A stretch of DNA of 25,774 nt, taken from positions 1-25,774 of IMG/VR virus record IMGVR_UViG_3300044999_000023; one strand, 5' to 3'. The position numbers were made by a program, and so were the translations under genes. The DNA is from a virus. Below the pieces are notes generated by a model that worked only from the letters and a program-made list of their open reading frames with translations, had not been told where the DNA came from and did not search any database. Positions within the stretch are counted from its first letter, which is position 1. Each line of letters opens with the position of its first letter. Positions 19,180 to 25,774 of the stretch are shown here, piece after piece.

Positions 19180-20060
19180 GCCGTCGCAACAAGCAGCCGT
19201 TCTGGAAATCGCCGTCGATGAGCGTTACGTTGAATCCTCTTCGCATTATGGTGTGCGTGTTTACGAATCCCGAGAGGCACGGCTGGGTGAATCCCGAATT
19301 AACCACGACGCTAATTCGCCTGTGTGATCCCCGCCTTCAAATGAGCTACACGCCGATACATGCCATTTACCCGGCGTGCGCCGCGCGCAATAAAGCGGTT
19401 GACATCTTCCTGAAATCCGATGCCGAGATTCTCGTTCTTTTCGACAACGACGTCGCGCCTCCGCCGAATATCGCCGATGCGATTATAAGCATGCCCCAGG
19501 AGTGCAACATCGCGGTAATGCCGTATTGGGTGTGGGAACCGTCAGGGAAACATACGCTGATTTGTTTTGGAAAATGGGAAGACGGCACGATGTGCGTTCC
19601 TGACCCGACCACTCTAGCTCCTGGGTGGCAGTCGATGGGTGCGGGTGGAACGGGGTGCATGTTTATACGTCGGAAGGTGTTCGAATCTCCGGACAAACTC
19701 ACGGCGCCGTTCTTCAAGATTATTTCCGATGATCGTCGTGGCCAGATTGTCTCGGAAGACATTTACTTCACCGGTTTGGCCGCCGAAGCTGGCTTTCCGA
19801 CATGGACGAACACTGATTTCGTATGCAGCCATTACCACACCCTGGATCTCGCAGAGATCAACCTCGGCATTGTTCAGATTCTCAACAGATTCATCGCAGT
19901 GCTTCAGGAAAAATACGGCGCCCGCCCCGATGAAACTCTGGGTGTGCTGATGAAGGAACTACACCCAGAATTACTCCAGGCTCGAAAACTGGAGCAACGT
20001 GAGATGAGAGACGCGCAGCGCGAAAAGCATCCCACGTTGCCGGTGAATCAATGGAAATAA
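19176..20060 (+). CDS. Glycosyltransferase-like protein (GT-A fold), 294 aa
   Basis: ATG at 19176 in an ATGA overlap. After a short basic start comes a GT-A core: MVCVFTNPERHGWVNPEL (first strand and nucleotide region), ACAARNKAVDIFLKSDAE (the 'ARN.A...FL' helix) and ILVLFDNDVAPPPNI, with FDNDV as the DxD-type metal site that holds the nucleotide-sugar. The acceptor half has VSEDIYFTGLAAEAGF, whose 'ED..F' is typical of a catalytic base region, and CSHYHTLDL. No membrane span. It could glycosylate phage DNA, a virion protein or a host surface; context cannot decide. Next to methyltransferases in the genome, DNA modification is one option. Confidence 0.78.
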   Translation: MSRRNKQPFWKSPSMSVTLNPLRIMVCVFTNPERHGWVNPELTTTLIRLCDPRLQMSYTPIHAIYPACAARNKAVDIFLKSDAEILVLFDNDVAPPPNIADAIISMPQECNIAVMPYWVWEPSGKHTLICFGKWEDGTMCVPDPTTLAPGWQSMGAGGTGCMFIRRKVFESPDKLTAPFFKIISDDRRGQIVSEDIYFTGLAAEAGFPTWTNTDFVCSHYHTLDLAEINLGIVQILNRFIAVLQEKYGARPDETLGVLMKELHPELLQARKLEQREMRDAQREKHPTLPVNQWK

Positions 20061-20167
20061 AAGACTTTGGTTTCTGGGAATGGGTAAACGCTATTCAGTA
20101 CTTAATTTCACTGGCCGTGACCGTAGTGGTCATTGAGGCCCTCATAAGAGAGTGGAGATCGCGGTGA
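20051..20167 (+). CDS. Single-pass membrane micro-protein, 38 aa
   Basis: ATG at 20051 overlaps the end of the glycosyltransferase gene by 10 nt. MEIKDFGFWEWVNAIQYLIS then LAVTVVVIEALIREWRSR: one clear TM span with a positive C-terminus. Stop overlaps the GTG of the next glycosyltransferase. It could tether or accompany the two enzymes at the membrane. Confidence 0.6.
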   Translation: MEIKDFGFWEWVNAIQYLISLAVTVVVIEALIREWRSR

Positions 20168-21027
20168 AGCGTGATCTCGTTATGGGCGTTGCGACGGGCT
20201 ACACCTGGCCCGAACTTCGGCCGTACGCGGTGTCCCTTGCTCGCTGCGGTTTCAAAGGCGAGAAGCTGATGTTCGTGAACGGCCTCGCGCCAGAGACCGC
20301 CTACAAACTGGAAAGCCTGGGTTTCAACCTCATCGAATTCGAGTTGCCAAAGGAACTCGCCGATTGCGACTCACAGTCCAATGTAGGGGCTTGGACGATA
20401 CTCGGACAATACCGCCATTTTCTAGCCGAGCAATATCTCAAAGAGCACACCGGGGAATTCCGCTTTGTTCTCTGGGCCGACGTGCGCGATGTGGTGTTTC
20501 AGACTGATCCCTTCGAGTGGATCGCCGAGCACCTCAAAGAGCCCTATTCGCTCATCGCCGCACGGGAATGCTGGCGGATCGTGAACCAACCGCACAACAA
20601 CCAATGGGCTCGGTTTACGGCACCGGCGGAATACGAGTGGCTGAAAGAACAAGAAGTGCTCTGCGCTGGCACGATTGCTGGCACCGCTGAGACGATGCTC
20701 AAGTTGCATGAAGCTGTCTACGCCGCCGCGCAGACCCTCGACCCCCGCTCCAACGACCAAGGCATCTTCAACTACATCGTTCGGAAGCCTCCATTCTTGG
20801 ATCTTTGTATCGTGCCGAACATGGCCGCGGGCTTCGTGGCGACGGGCTGGAACACGAAGCGCTATGAGCCGTACGCCTATTCCACCGATGACGCCCCGGT
20901 GTTCAATGTCGGGGACTATGTCGTGTATACGCCAGATGGCGTAACGCCATTTGCGATTTCGCATCAGTACGACCGCGATTGCAATTGGAGGTATTGCATC
21001 GAGAAGATCATGGAAGCCGCCGAATGA
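20164..21027 (+). CDS. Second glycosyltransferase-like protein, 287 aa
   Basis: GTG at 20164 with GGAG 6 nt upstream and a GTGA overlap; a GTG four codons earlier is possible. The core has LVMGVATGYTWPELRPYAVS, then FVLWADVRDVVFQTDPFEW. The 'D(x)RDV(V/I)FQ.(D)PF' motif is the metal/nucleotide site of a GT-A branch seen in bacteria, phages and plants (DUF616-like). RSNDQGIFNYIV is the usual 'DQ' helix downstream. The two glycosyltransferases share little sequence, so they may act on different sugars or in series. Confidence 0.78.
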   Translation: MKRDLVMGVATGYTWPELRPYAVSLARCGFKGEKLMFVNGLAPETAYKLESLGFNLIEFELPKELADCDSQSNVGAWTILGQYRHFLAEQYLKEHTGEFRFVLWADVRDVVFQTDPFEWIAEHLKEPYSLIAARECWRIVNQPHNNQWARFTAPAEYEWLKEQEVLCAGTIAGTAETMLKLHEAVYAAAQTLDPRSNDQGIFNYIVRKPPFLDLCIVPNMAAGFVATGWNTKRYEPYAYSTDDAPVFNVGDYVVYTPDGVTPFAISHQYDRDCNWRYCIEKIMEAAE

Positions 21028-21122
21028 GTCCCGTTAAGAAATGGGCTTTGGTCCTTGTGATTAACTGCTGGGCATGGGTCATCGGCGTCATGCTGTTGAC
21101 CTTCCTGTACAACCACCGCTAA
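21024..21122 (+). CDS. Single-pass membrane micro-protein, 32 aa
   Basis: ATGA overlap with the glycosyltransferase. MSPVKKWALVLVINCWAWVI GVMLLTFLYNHR: one hydrophobic span flanked by basic residues. Last gene of the coupled run that starts at 18651. Confidence 0.6.
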   Translation: MSPVKKWALVLVINCWAWVIGVMLLTFLYNHR

Positions 21123-21223
21123 CGTCCCACTCGCACGTCCGACGCACACCCGACCACTTTGGTATCCTTAAGGAAGTATACGGACGCCCCAGGCTTCCGT
21201 GGAAAACTGTCGAGGAATCAAAA

Positions 21224-21685
21224 ATGATCAAGATGAAAAATTGCGGCGACTTCGTTATGGAGTTGACTGTCAGCGGTGCGCAGACCACGACCGCCGGCCA
21301 GCCAACCACGCAGACCTCCGCGATTGTGCCGTTCAACGGACGCATCAGCGCGATCTTCGCGCGATTGAAAGTCCAGGGCACCACGGGCACCCAGACTGTC
21401 GATCTGACCAAGAACAACGTTTCATTGAGCGGCTCCAGTGGCGTGTTCAATTTTCCGACTACGGTCGGCGGCAATGCCGCACCGACGTATACCCTCGCCA
21501 ACCTGACCTCGAATCCGGTCAAAGTGGCCAAGGGCGATGTCATCAGTTGCGTGAACACCGCAGTCCACAGCGGCACCGCAGCGAACGACTTGTCGATTTA
21601 TGTCACCCTCGAGCGCCAGCGCGTCGGGACGTTCAACGATCCCGTCCAGACGGACACGATCGGCTTCGATAGCGATCAGTTCTAA
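21224..21685 (+). CDS. Probable virion protein, beta-rich, 153 aa
   Basis: ATG at 21224 with GAGG 8 nt upstream; the longer upstream frame lacks support. The protein is rich in Thr/Ser/Val/Gly with alternating strands (VSGAQTTTAGQPTTQTSAIV, SAIFARLKVQGTTGTQTVDL), no Lys-rich helices and no signal. Such composition and the position between portal and scaffold suggest a head decoration or fibre-like protein. No specific family is recognised. Confidence 0.7.
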   Translation: MIKMKNCGDFVMELTVSGAQTTTAGQPTTQTSAIVPFNGRISAIFARLKVQGTTGTQTVDLTKNNVSLSGSSGVFNFPTTVGGNAAPTYTLANLTSNPVKVAKGDVISCVNTAVHSGTAANDLSIYVTLERQRVGTFNDPVQTDTIGFDSDQF

Positions 21686-21693
21686 AAAGTTTC

Positions 21694-21749
21694 GTTCACG
21701 GTACGTGAACAAATCGGTTTGCAACACAAACCCGTCGGCAACTCCGACG
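21694..21749 (+). other. Three tandem hairpins in front of the scaffold gene
   Basis: GTTCACG-GTA-CGTGAAC (21694-21710), GGTTTG-CAACA-CAAACC (21716-21732) and CGTCGG-CAACT-CCGACG (21733-21749), all perfect stems in an 83-nt gap. None is followed by a U-tract. The AGGTGG ribosome site starts 7 nt later. Possible roles: RNA stability, processing, or translational control of the capsid genes. Confidence 0.6.
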
Positions 21750-21768
21750 TAAAACAGGTGGTAATTGA

Positions 21769-22701
21769 ATGGCTGAAGAAATCGTTCTGGACACTCCAGT
21801 TGACGATGTCGATCCGGTAGTAGATCCACAGCAAGACCCATCGGCGGACGATCAAACTGATCCGGCGCCAGCGAAAGACGAGCCGTTTCTCCCGGTTAAC
21901 GAGAGAACCGTATATAAGACGCGGGAAGATGCAATCCGCGGCTACAACGAGGCGGCCAGTCGAATCGCGCAGCTATCTGCATGGGAGAAACAGGCGAAAG
22001 CCTATGGTCTGAATGATCCGAGGCAGCTTGACGACGTAGCCAAAGAAGTCCTCCAACTGAGGAAAGAAAAGGCAGACGCGGCGGCAAAGCTGAATTCGGC
22101 TCCGAAGACCGACCCAGCGGACCCGAAGGCGAAAGAAACCGCGCAGGTTCGAGAGTACCTGAAGAATCTCGGATATATCTCCAAAGAAGAGCAATCCGAG
22201 GACCTGAAGGAACTCCGAGACCAAATTGCGGAAATGCGCCAGGCGGGAACGCAGTCCGAGGAACTCCGTTTCCAGAATCAGGAAGCTGAAGCTCGGAATG
22301 ATCTGGGTGGCTATTTATCCGTGGCGGGAGTCAAGGACGACGCGAACGGCTCGAAGGCGCAAGTCATTGGGACGCTCGTGAAGGACTGGATTAACAACTC
22401 GGATGAGCGTGTTGAGCAGTGGACGCGCGGTGGAGTCGCCGCAAAGGCACTCGTAAAAGAGGGTGTCGACCACATGATCGGCATGCTTGGCTGGAAGGCG
22501 GCGGCACCATCCGCAGCCGGAGCGCTGAAGCCGACAGATCCAGGTTACGCCGCAGCGAAGGCCAAGGCCCTCGCAGCGAACAAGAAATTACCCGCACCGG
22601 GAACGGCAAAAGGTGCCGAAAAGCCAGCGCCGAAGCAACGCGGTCATATTAACGCCGAGCTTCACGAAAAAGCGTGGAAGGCAATGCAGGCAGCCGAGTA
22701 G
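21769..22701 (+). CDS. Putative head scaffolding protein, 310 aa
   Basis: Lies directly before the capsid gene. The acidic, Pro/Asp-rich start (DTPVDDVDPVVDPQQDPSAD) is followed by long charged helices (AKEVLQLRKEKADAAAKLNS, DLKELRDQIAEMRQAGTQSE) and a basic Ala/Lys/Pro tail (AKALAANKKLPAPGTAKG). Helical cores with a basic C-terminus that grips the capsid protein are typical of scaffolds. No protease motif is seen. ATG with AGGTGG 7 nt upstream. Confidence 0.75.
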   Translation: MAEEIVLDTPVDDVDPVVDPQQDPSADDQTDPAPAKDEPFLPVNERTVYKTREDAIRGYNEAASRIAQLSAWEKQAKAYGLNDPRQLDDVAKEVLQLRKEKADAAAKLNSAPKTDPADPKAKETAQVREYLKNLGYISKEEQSEDLKELRDQIAEMRQAGTQSEELRFQNQEAEARNDLGGYLSVAGVKDDANGSKAQVIGTLVKDWINNSDERVEQWTRGGVAAKALVKEGVDHMIGMLGWKAAAPSAAGALKPTDPGYAAAKAKALAANKKLPAPGTAKGAEKPAPKQRGHINAELHEKAWKAMQAAE

Positions 22702-22753
22702 TTGACACCTTGAGTGCGGGCGCAAGACGACATCGATCTAAGGAGAGTTTCAA

Positions 22754-24049
22754 ATGTCCACTGGACAGAACGTTGCAGGTTTTTCGGCCGCACTCAAGAA
22801 CGTCTATCTTCCCGGTATCCGAGAAGAACTGAACGAAAAGACCAACCTACTCGACCTCTTCACCGAGGGCGACCTGACGCAGTACGAATGGCAAGGTAAC
22901 CAGCTTGTGTTCGCTCTGCACTCGAGCCGTAACTACTCCGGCGTGATGTACGTCGCCGAAGGAAACGGGCTCCCCACCGCCGGTTCACAGGGCACCGCGA
23001 ACCTCCTGGTGCCGATCGCTCACCTGAAGGGTCGCATTCAGCTTTCGTACGAAGTCATGCGTGCATCGCGCTCCGACAAGGGCGCCTTTGTTCGCGCGAT
23101 GGACCTGGAACAAAAGGGCCTCGTGAACGACGTCGCTCGGCAGCGTAACCGTGCACTTGCCGGATACGGCTCTGAAGTTCTGGCCGTCATCACCACCGGT
23201 GCGACCAGCACCCTGCAGACCATCAGCAACCCCGGCGGAGTAGCCGGCACGGTGAACCCGGGCCGATTCCTGAAGCCGAACATGGTCATTGTTGTGACCG
23301 ACCCCACGGGCACCACGATCCGCAGCACGACCACGGCTTCCGTCGTGAGCGTCTCCGGTTCGGTGTTGACCCTCTCGGCGTCAATCGCGACGACCACGGC
23401 CGACATCATCACCCTGGGCACCAGCTCCACGGTCTCTACGGGGCAGGGTTCGTACAACAACGCCTCCATGGGAATCCTGGGAATTGTGGACACCAGCACC
23501 TACGTGACCACGATTTTCGGTTTGAACCGAACCACCACCGCCAACGCGTTCTTCGCGTCGACCGTGATGGGGAGCGTCGGGACGATCAACACCGACATCT
23601 TGCAGCGCGGCGTTGACAACTGCGAAGAAGTTTCGGGCGAAATGATCGACAAGTTCGTGTGCCACAGTTCGGTTCGGCGAGAGATTTCCAAGCTCACCGA
23701 GGCGGATCGTCGGTACGCGGCTGAGGGCCCAGCGAAGAATTACGACGCCGGAACTTTGGCCGGTGCAAACAAAAAGGACTTGACGTACAACGGATGGTCC
23801 TTCCGCACGGACAAGGATTTCGCGTACGGCACTCTCGCTGGCGTGAACACCTCACACCTGTTCTGGACCCCCGAAACCAAGGGCGAATGGGCCGATGACG
23901 ACGGAACGATTCTTCTGCGCGTTGCGAATATCGATGCGTACGAAGCCCGATTCCGTGTTTCGGAAAATTACGTCAGTGACAAGGGCAATTCCATGGTCCG
24001 TTGGGACGGTATCACCACCAACGTAAGTAGCGGCGTCTACGCCGATTGA
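22754..24049 (+). CDS. Major capsid protein, 431 aa
   Basis: Strong AAGGAG before the ATG, as expected for the most abundant product. An N-terminal helix segment (FSAALKNVYLPGIREELNEK), then QLVFALHSSRNYSGVMYVAE and HLKGRIQLSYEVMRASRSDK as in HK97-fold capsid proteins, where the E-loop and spine helix lie. A Thr/Ser/Val-rich stretch (about residues 165-235) looks like an inserted beta domain. A C-terminal DGTILLRVANIDAYEARFRV fits the P/A-domain end. Size and order fit; no cleavage site can be assigned. Followed by a terminator. Confidence 0.88.
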   Translation: MSTGQNVAGFSAALKNVYLPGIREELNEKTNLLDLFTEGDLTQYEWQGNQLVFALHSSRNYSGVMYVAEGNGLPTAGSQGTANLLVPIAHLKGRIQLSYEVMRASRSDKGAFVRAMDLEQKGLVNDVARQRNRALAGYGSEVLAVITTGATSTLQTISNPGGVAGTVNPGRFLKPNMVIVVTDPTGTTIRSTTTASVVSVSGSVLTLSASIATTTADIITLGTSSTVSTGQGSYNNASMGILGIVDTSTYVTTIFGLNRTTTANAFFASTVMGSVGTINTDILQRGVDNCEEVSGEMIDKFVCHSSVRREISKLTEADRRYAAEGPAKNYDAGTLAGANKKDLTYNGWSFRTDKDFAYGTLAGVNTSHLFWTPETKGEWADDDGTILLRVANIDAYEARFRVSENYVSDKGNSMVRWDGITTNVSSGVYAD

Positions 24050-24069
24050 TGTTAAAGGACTTACGGACT

Positions 24070-24101
24070 TTAGGCCACTCGAAAGGGTGGCCTAATTTTT
24101 T
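24070..24101 (+). terminator. Rho-independent terminator after the capsid gene
   Basis: TTAGGCCAC, loop TCGAAAGG, GTGGCCTAA, then TTTTTT. A perfect 9-bp stem plus U-tract 20 nt after the capsid stop. It separates the capsid gene from the HNH gene and from genes beyond. Confidence 0.92.
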
Positions 24102-24112
24102 GTCCTTTTGAC

Positions 24113-24141
24113 TTGACATGCGCACGTTAGTGACTTATGCT
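24113..24141 (+). promoter_or_regulatory. Leaderless promoter of the second HNH gene
   Basis: TTGACA at 24113-24118, 17-bp spacer with ACGTTAGTGACT, TATGCT at 24136-24141. The ATG is 6 nt further, so RNA should begin at the start codon. Placed just behind the terminator, it can also serve the genes after 24853. Confidence 0.7.
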
Positions 24142-24147
24142 TCATAC

Positions 24148-24810
24148 ATGGTAAAGAAACGTAGACCCAGCCGACGTATAGAAAACCCCACCGAACGTGT
24201 TTGCAGAGGGTGCGGCGTTCTAAAATCAATCGACAAGTTCCAGGAACAGAACGCCACTCGCGATCAGGATTGGGTGACGTACCGGCGTATTTGTAAAGAA
24301 TGCGAAGGCGCCAAGGCCTTGGTTCGCTATTACAAACAGAAAGAACTCGGTAAATGTTCTCACTGCGGGCAGAAGACACCGACGGAGGGCTACACAACGT
24401 GCACACCATGTCGCGATAAAAATAAAATCGCAAAAGACAATAGTATTCTTACGCTACGGGTCATAGTGCTTGCCGCGTACGGAAGAAAATGTGCGCATTG
24501 CGGAGACACTCGATTGGAGTGTTTGGAGATTGATCATATCGGGGGGTGGGGAAAGGACCATAAAGCCGAGACCGGAGAGCGCCTATCGGGGTACAGTCTT
24601 TGGAAATGGATTAGGGATAATAATTTCCCGCCAAGCATTCGACTTCTGTGTGGAAGTTGTCATTCCGCGCTTAGCTACTTCGGCATTTTGCCGCGCCTGT
24701 CTGCCTCTGGTGTTACACTTGTGAAAGAAGCGCCGCTAACTGACGCATCAACCGGCCTCCTCCCGTGCGCTCCGGAAGTGCCGACAACCGCTCTAGGATT
24801 GGTGAATTAA
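24148..24810 (+). CDS. HNH endonuclease with N-terminal zinc fingers, 220 aa
   Basis: The N-terminal half carries CRGCGVLKSIDKFQEQ...ICKEC and CSHCGQKTPTEGYTTCTPC, two zinc modules of the kind found in phage endonuclease VII-like and HNH proteins. The HNH core is KCAHCGDTRLECLEIDHIGG with the DH pair, then SLWKWIRDNNFPPSIRLLCG and SCHSALSYFG. The 50 residues after this are not conserved-looking. The ATG at 24148 has no ribosome site; the leaderless promoter selects it over a GTG/ATG further up. A homing-type gene inserted between the capsid gene and the next virion gene. Confidence 0.9.
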   Translation: MVKKRRPSRRIENPTERVCRGCGVLKSIDKFQEQNATRDQDWVTYRRICKECEGAKALVRYYKQKELGKCSHCGQKTPTEGYTTCTPCRDKNKIAKDNSILTLRVIVLAAYGRKCAHCGDTRLECLEIDHIGGWGKDHKAETGERLSGYSLWKWIRDNNFPPSIRLLCGSCHSALSYFGILPRLSASGVTLVKEAPLTDASTGLLPCAPEVPTTALGLVN

Positions 24811-24852
24811 CCCTAGAACCACCCCTGACTACCCGGGGAAAAGGAGCGCACC

Positions 24853-25368
24853 TTGATAGAATCCACGCAAGTCCGCATCGGCCTCATCGACCCCTCCCGC
24901 GAAATTTTCAATTCTGAAACCGGCGTCACCGTTTCCGGCAAAGACGTCATCAAGCAGATCAAAACCAACAATCGTTGGACCAACGACAAAGACGGCCGTT
25001 ACGTAATGGTGCAGTACGACTCGCTGACCTTCAACTTCCGCGAAGGCGAAACGCTGACTGTTCCCGAGTCAGTCGCGCGCTGTCTACGGCACAGTTCAGT
25101 AATTACGGTTGGCAGCGATAAGCTCAATGGCCCCATGATCCCGTTTCTCGAAGTGAAAGAGAAACTGGAAATGGCCCTGCCCACCGCGGAAAAGAAAACC
25201 ACCCCAACCACCTGCCCAATCTGCGGTGAAGACCAAAAGACCTTCCCCGCCCTGACCCGTCACTTGGGCCAGGAGCGCAAGAAACATCCGGAACTCTTCG
25301 AAGAGGAGAAATCCAAAACCGACTGGGAAGGGAAGTCCGGCACGACAACCGACGAGGTGGAAGACTAA
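24853..25368 (+). CDS. Hypothetical virion-operon protein with C2H2-type finger, 171 aa
   Basis: TTG start at 24853 with AAGGAG 6-7 nt upstream; no better start exists. The first 110 residues (VRIGLIDPSREIFNSETGVT, DGRYVMVQYDSLTFNFREGE, TLTVPESVARCLRHSSVI) look like a beta-rich small domain. Residues 120-145 hold TTCPICGEDQKTFPALTRHL, a C2H2 zinc finger. The C-terminus is acidic. Located after the capsid gene, so possibly a head-completion protein, but unrecognised. Confidence 0.72.
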   Translation: MIESTQVRIGLIDPSREIFNSETGVTVSGKDVIKQIKTNNRWTNDKDGRYVMVQYDSLTFNFREGETLTVPESVARCLRHSSVITVGSDKLNGPMIPFLEVKEKLEMALPTAEKKTTPTTCPICGEDQKTFPALTRHLGQERKKHPELFEEEKSKTDWEGKSGTTTDEVED

Positions 25369-25626
25369 ATGGACCGCATCCCCGTCGAATCGAAGCACCT
25401 CGTGAGTGTGGGCTACGAGCCCACCTCGCGGGTGCTCCATGTGGAATTCCATAATGGTGCCGTGTACGAGTACAAAGGCGTCCCCGAGCATTACTATCGC
25501 GCGGGTGCCGTGTACGAGTACAAAGGCGTCCCCGAGCATTACTATCGCGCGCTGTCCGACGCGAAGTCCTCGGGATCGGCGTTCCACAAGTACATCAAGC
25601 CGCATTTCCACGGAGCCCAAATTTGA
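25369..25626 (+). CDS. KTSC-domain protein with an internal duplication, 85 aa
   Basis: The frame MDRIPVESKHLVSVGYEPTS then RVLHVEFHNGAVYEYKGVPE matches the KTSC domain (short, about 60 aa, 'I.S.GY...L.V.F..G..Y.Y..VP'), ending GSAFHKYIKPHF. The block GAVYEYKGVPEHYYRA occurs twice in a row because of a 48-bp duplication, so the product is 16 residues longer than a normal KTSC protein. ATG directly follows the previous TAA. KTSC proteins are small and of unknown or RNA-related role (the domain is also seen fused to lysyl-tRNA synthetase); their function in phages is not known to me. Confidence 0.82.
   Translation: MDRIPVESKHLVSVGYEPTSRVLHVEFHNGAVYEYKGVPEHYYRAGAVYEYKGVPEHYYRALSDAKSSGSAFHKYIKPHFHGAQI
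25456..25551 (+). repeat. Exact 48-bp in-frame tandem duplication
   Basis: 25456-25503 and 25504-25551 are identical, starting GGTGCCGTGTACGAG. The unit equals 16 codons, so the frame is kept. Confidence 0.95.
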
Positions 25627-25774
25627 TCGCCCCCAAGTGGTTCACCGACGCCATCGCTCTGCTGGACCCGCTGTTGTCCGTGCGGAAGTCCGTCGTCACG
25701 TCGCACTGGGTAATTGAACGCAAGGCCGTGATTCCGGCTTCCGAAATCCAGATCCTCATCCGCCGCCGCGATAG
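25623..25774 (+). CDS. Start of a further virion-operon gene (cut by window end)
   Basis: TTG at 25623 overlaps the KTSC stop as TTGA. The 50 visible residues begin MIAPKWFTDAIALLDPLLSV and continue RKSVVTSHWVIERKAVIP, with no stop before the window ends. Another rare TTG start, as at 24853. Not recognised from this fragment. Confidence 0.6.
   Translation, partial: MIAPKWFTDAIALLDPLLSVRKSVVTSHWVIERKAVIPASEIQILIRRRD

Noticed and set aside
25096-25620. 174-aa reverse-strand frame at the right end
   Set aside because: It only mirrors the 48-bp duplication and zinc-finger gene; no ribosome site.

Overview
The window reads as part of a temperate tailed-phage genome (Caudoviricetes-like), or the same genome as a prophage. 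A tyrosine integrase sits in a leftward block. The rightward block follows the usual head order: putative small terminase, large terminase, portal, scaffold, major capsid protein. I see no bacterial housekeeping genes, rRNA, tRNA or CRISPR array. The DNA looks moderately GC-rich, and most starts have a GGAGG-type ribosome site. The host cannot be named from the sequence; tail and lysis genes are not in the window.

Layout. 1-760: the end of an HNH-like gene and one promoter-gene-terminator cassette, both rightward. 760-7760: a leftward block. Its distal part (1034-3674) holds a small ribbon-helix-helix candidate, other small coupled genes, the integrase and an HNH homing endonuclease that overlaps the integrase start. 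Its proximal part (3737-7756) is a string of small genes, many Cys-rich or acidic. These are separated by short intergenic hairpins of two types. Type I is 11-7-11 nt and type II is a longer stem carrying CGCCACGT. In both, the upstream gene's stop codon lies in the first arm, and in most cases the next gene's Shine-Dalgarno follows the second arm directly. 7757-8072: a divergent control region with dyads, a perfect 16-bp palindrome and a good promoter. 8073-11168: two overlapping DNA methyltransferases (an amino/N4-type enzyme and a C5-cytosine enzyme). A third long frame with its own ribosome site is nested inside the C5 gene. Small zinc-ribbon genes follow. 11165-11377: one isolated leftward gene with a leaderless promoter. 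11469-25774: the head module.

Three free-standing homing endonucleases (HNH next to the integrase, GIY-YIG touching the large terminase, HNH after the capsid gene) each have their own -35/-10 placed so that transcription should start at or within a few bases of the ATG. A run of very short, translationally coupled genes, two glycosyltransferase-like genes and several small membrane proteins lies between portal and scaffold; this may be a virion- or DNA-decoration module. A KTSC gene near the right end carries an exact 48-bp in-frame tandem duplication.

The best candidate for something undescribed is the family of stop-to-Shine-Dalgarno hairpins in the leftward operon. Second is the overprinted frame inside the C5 methyltransferase.
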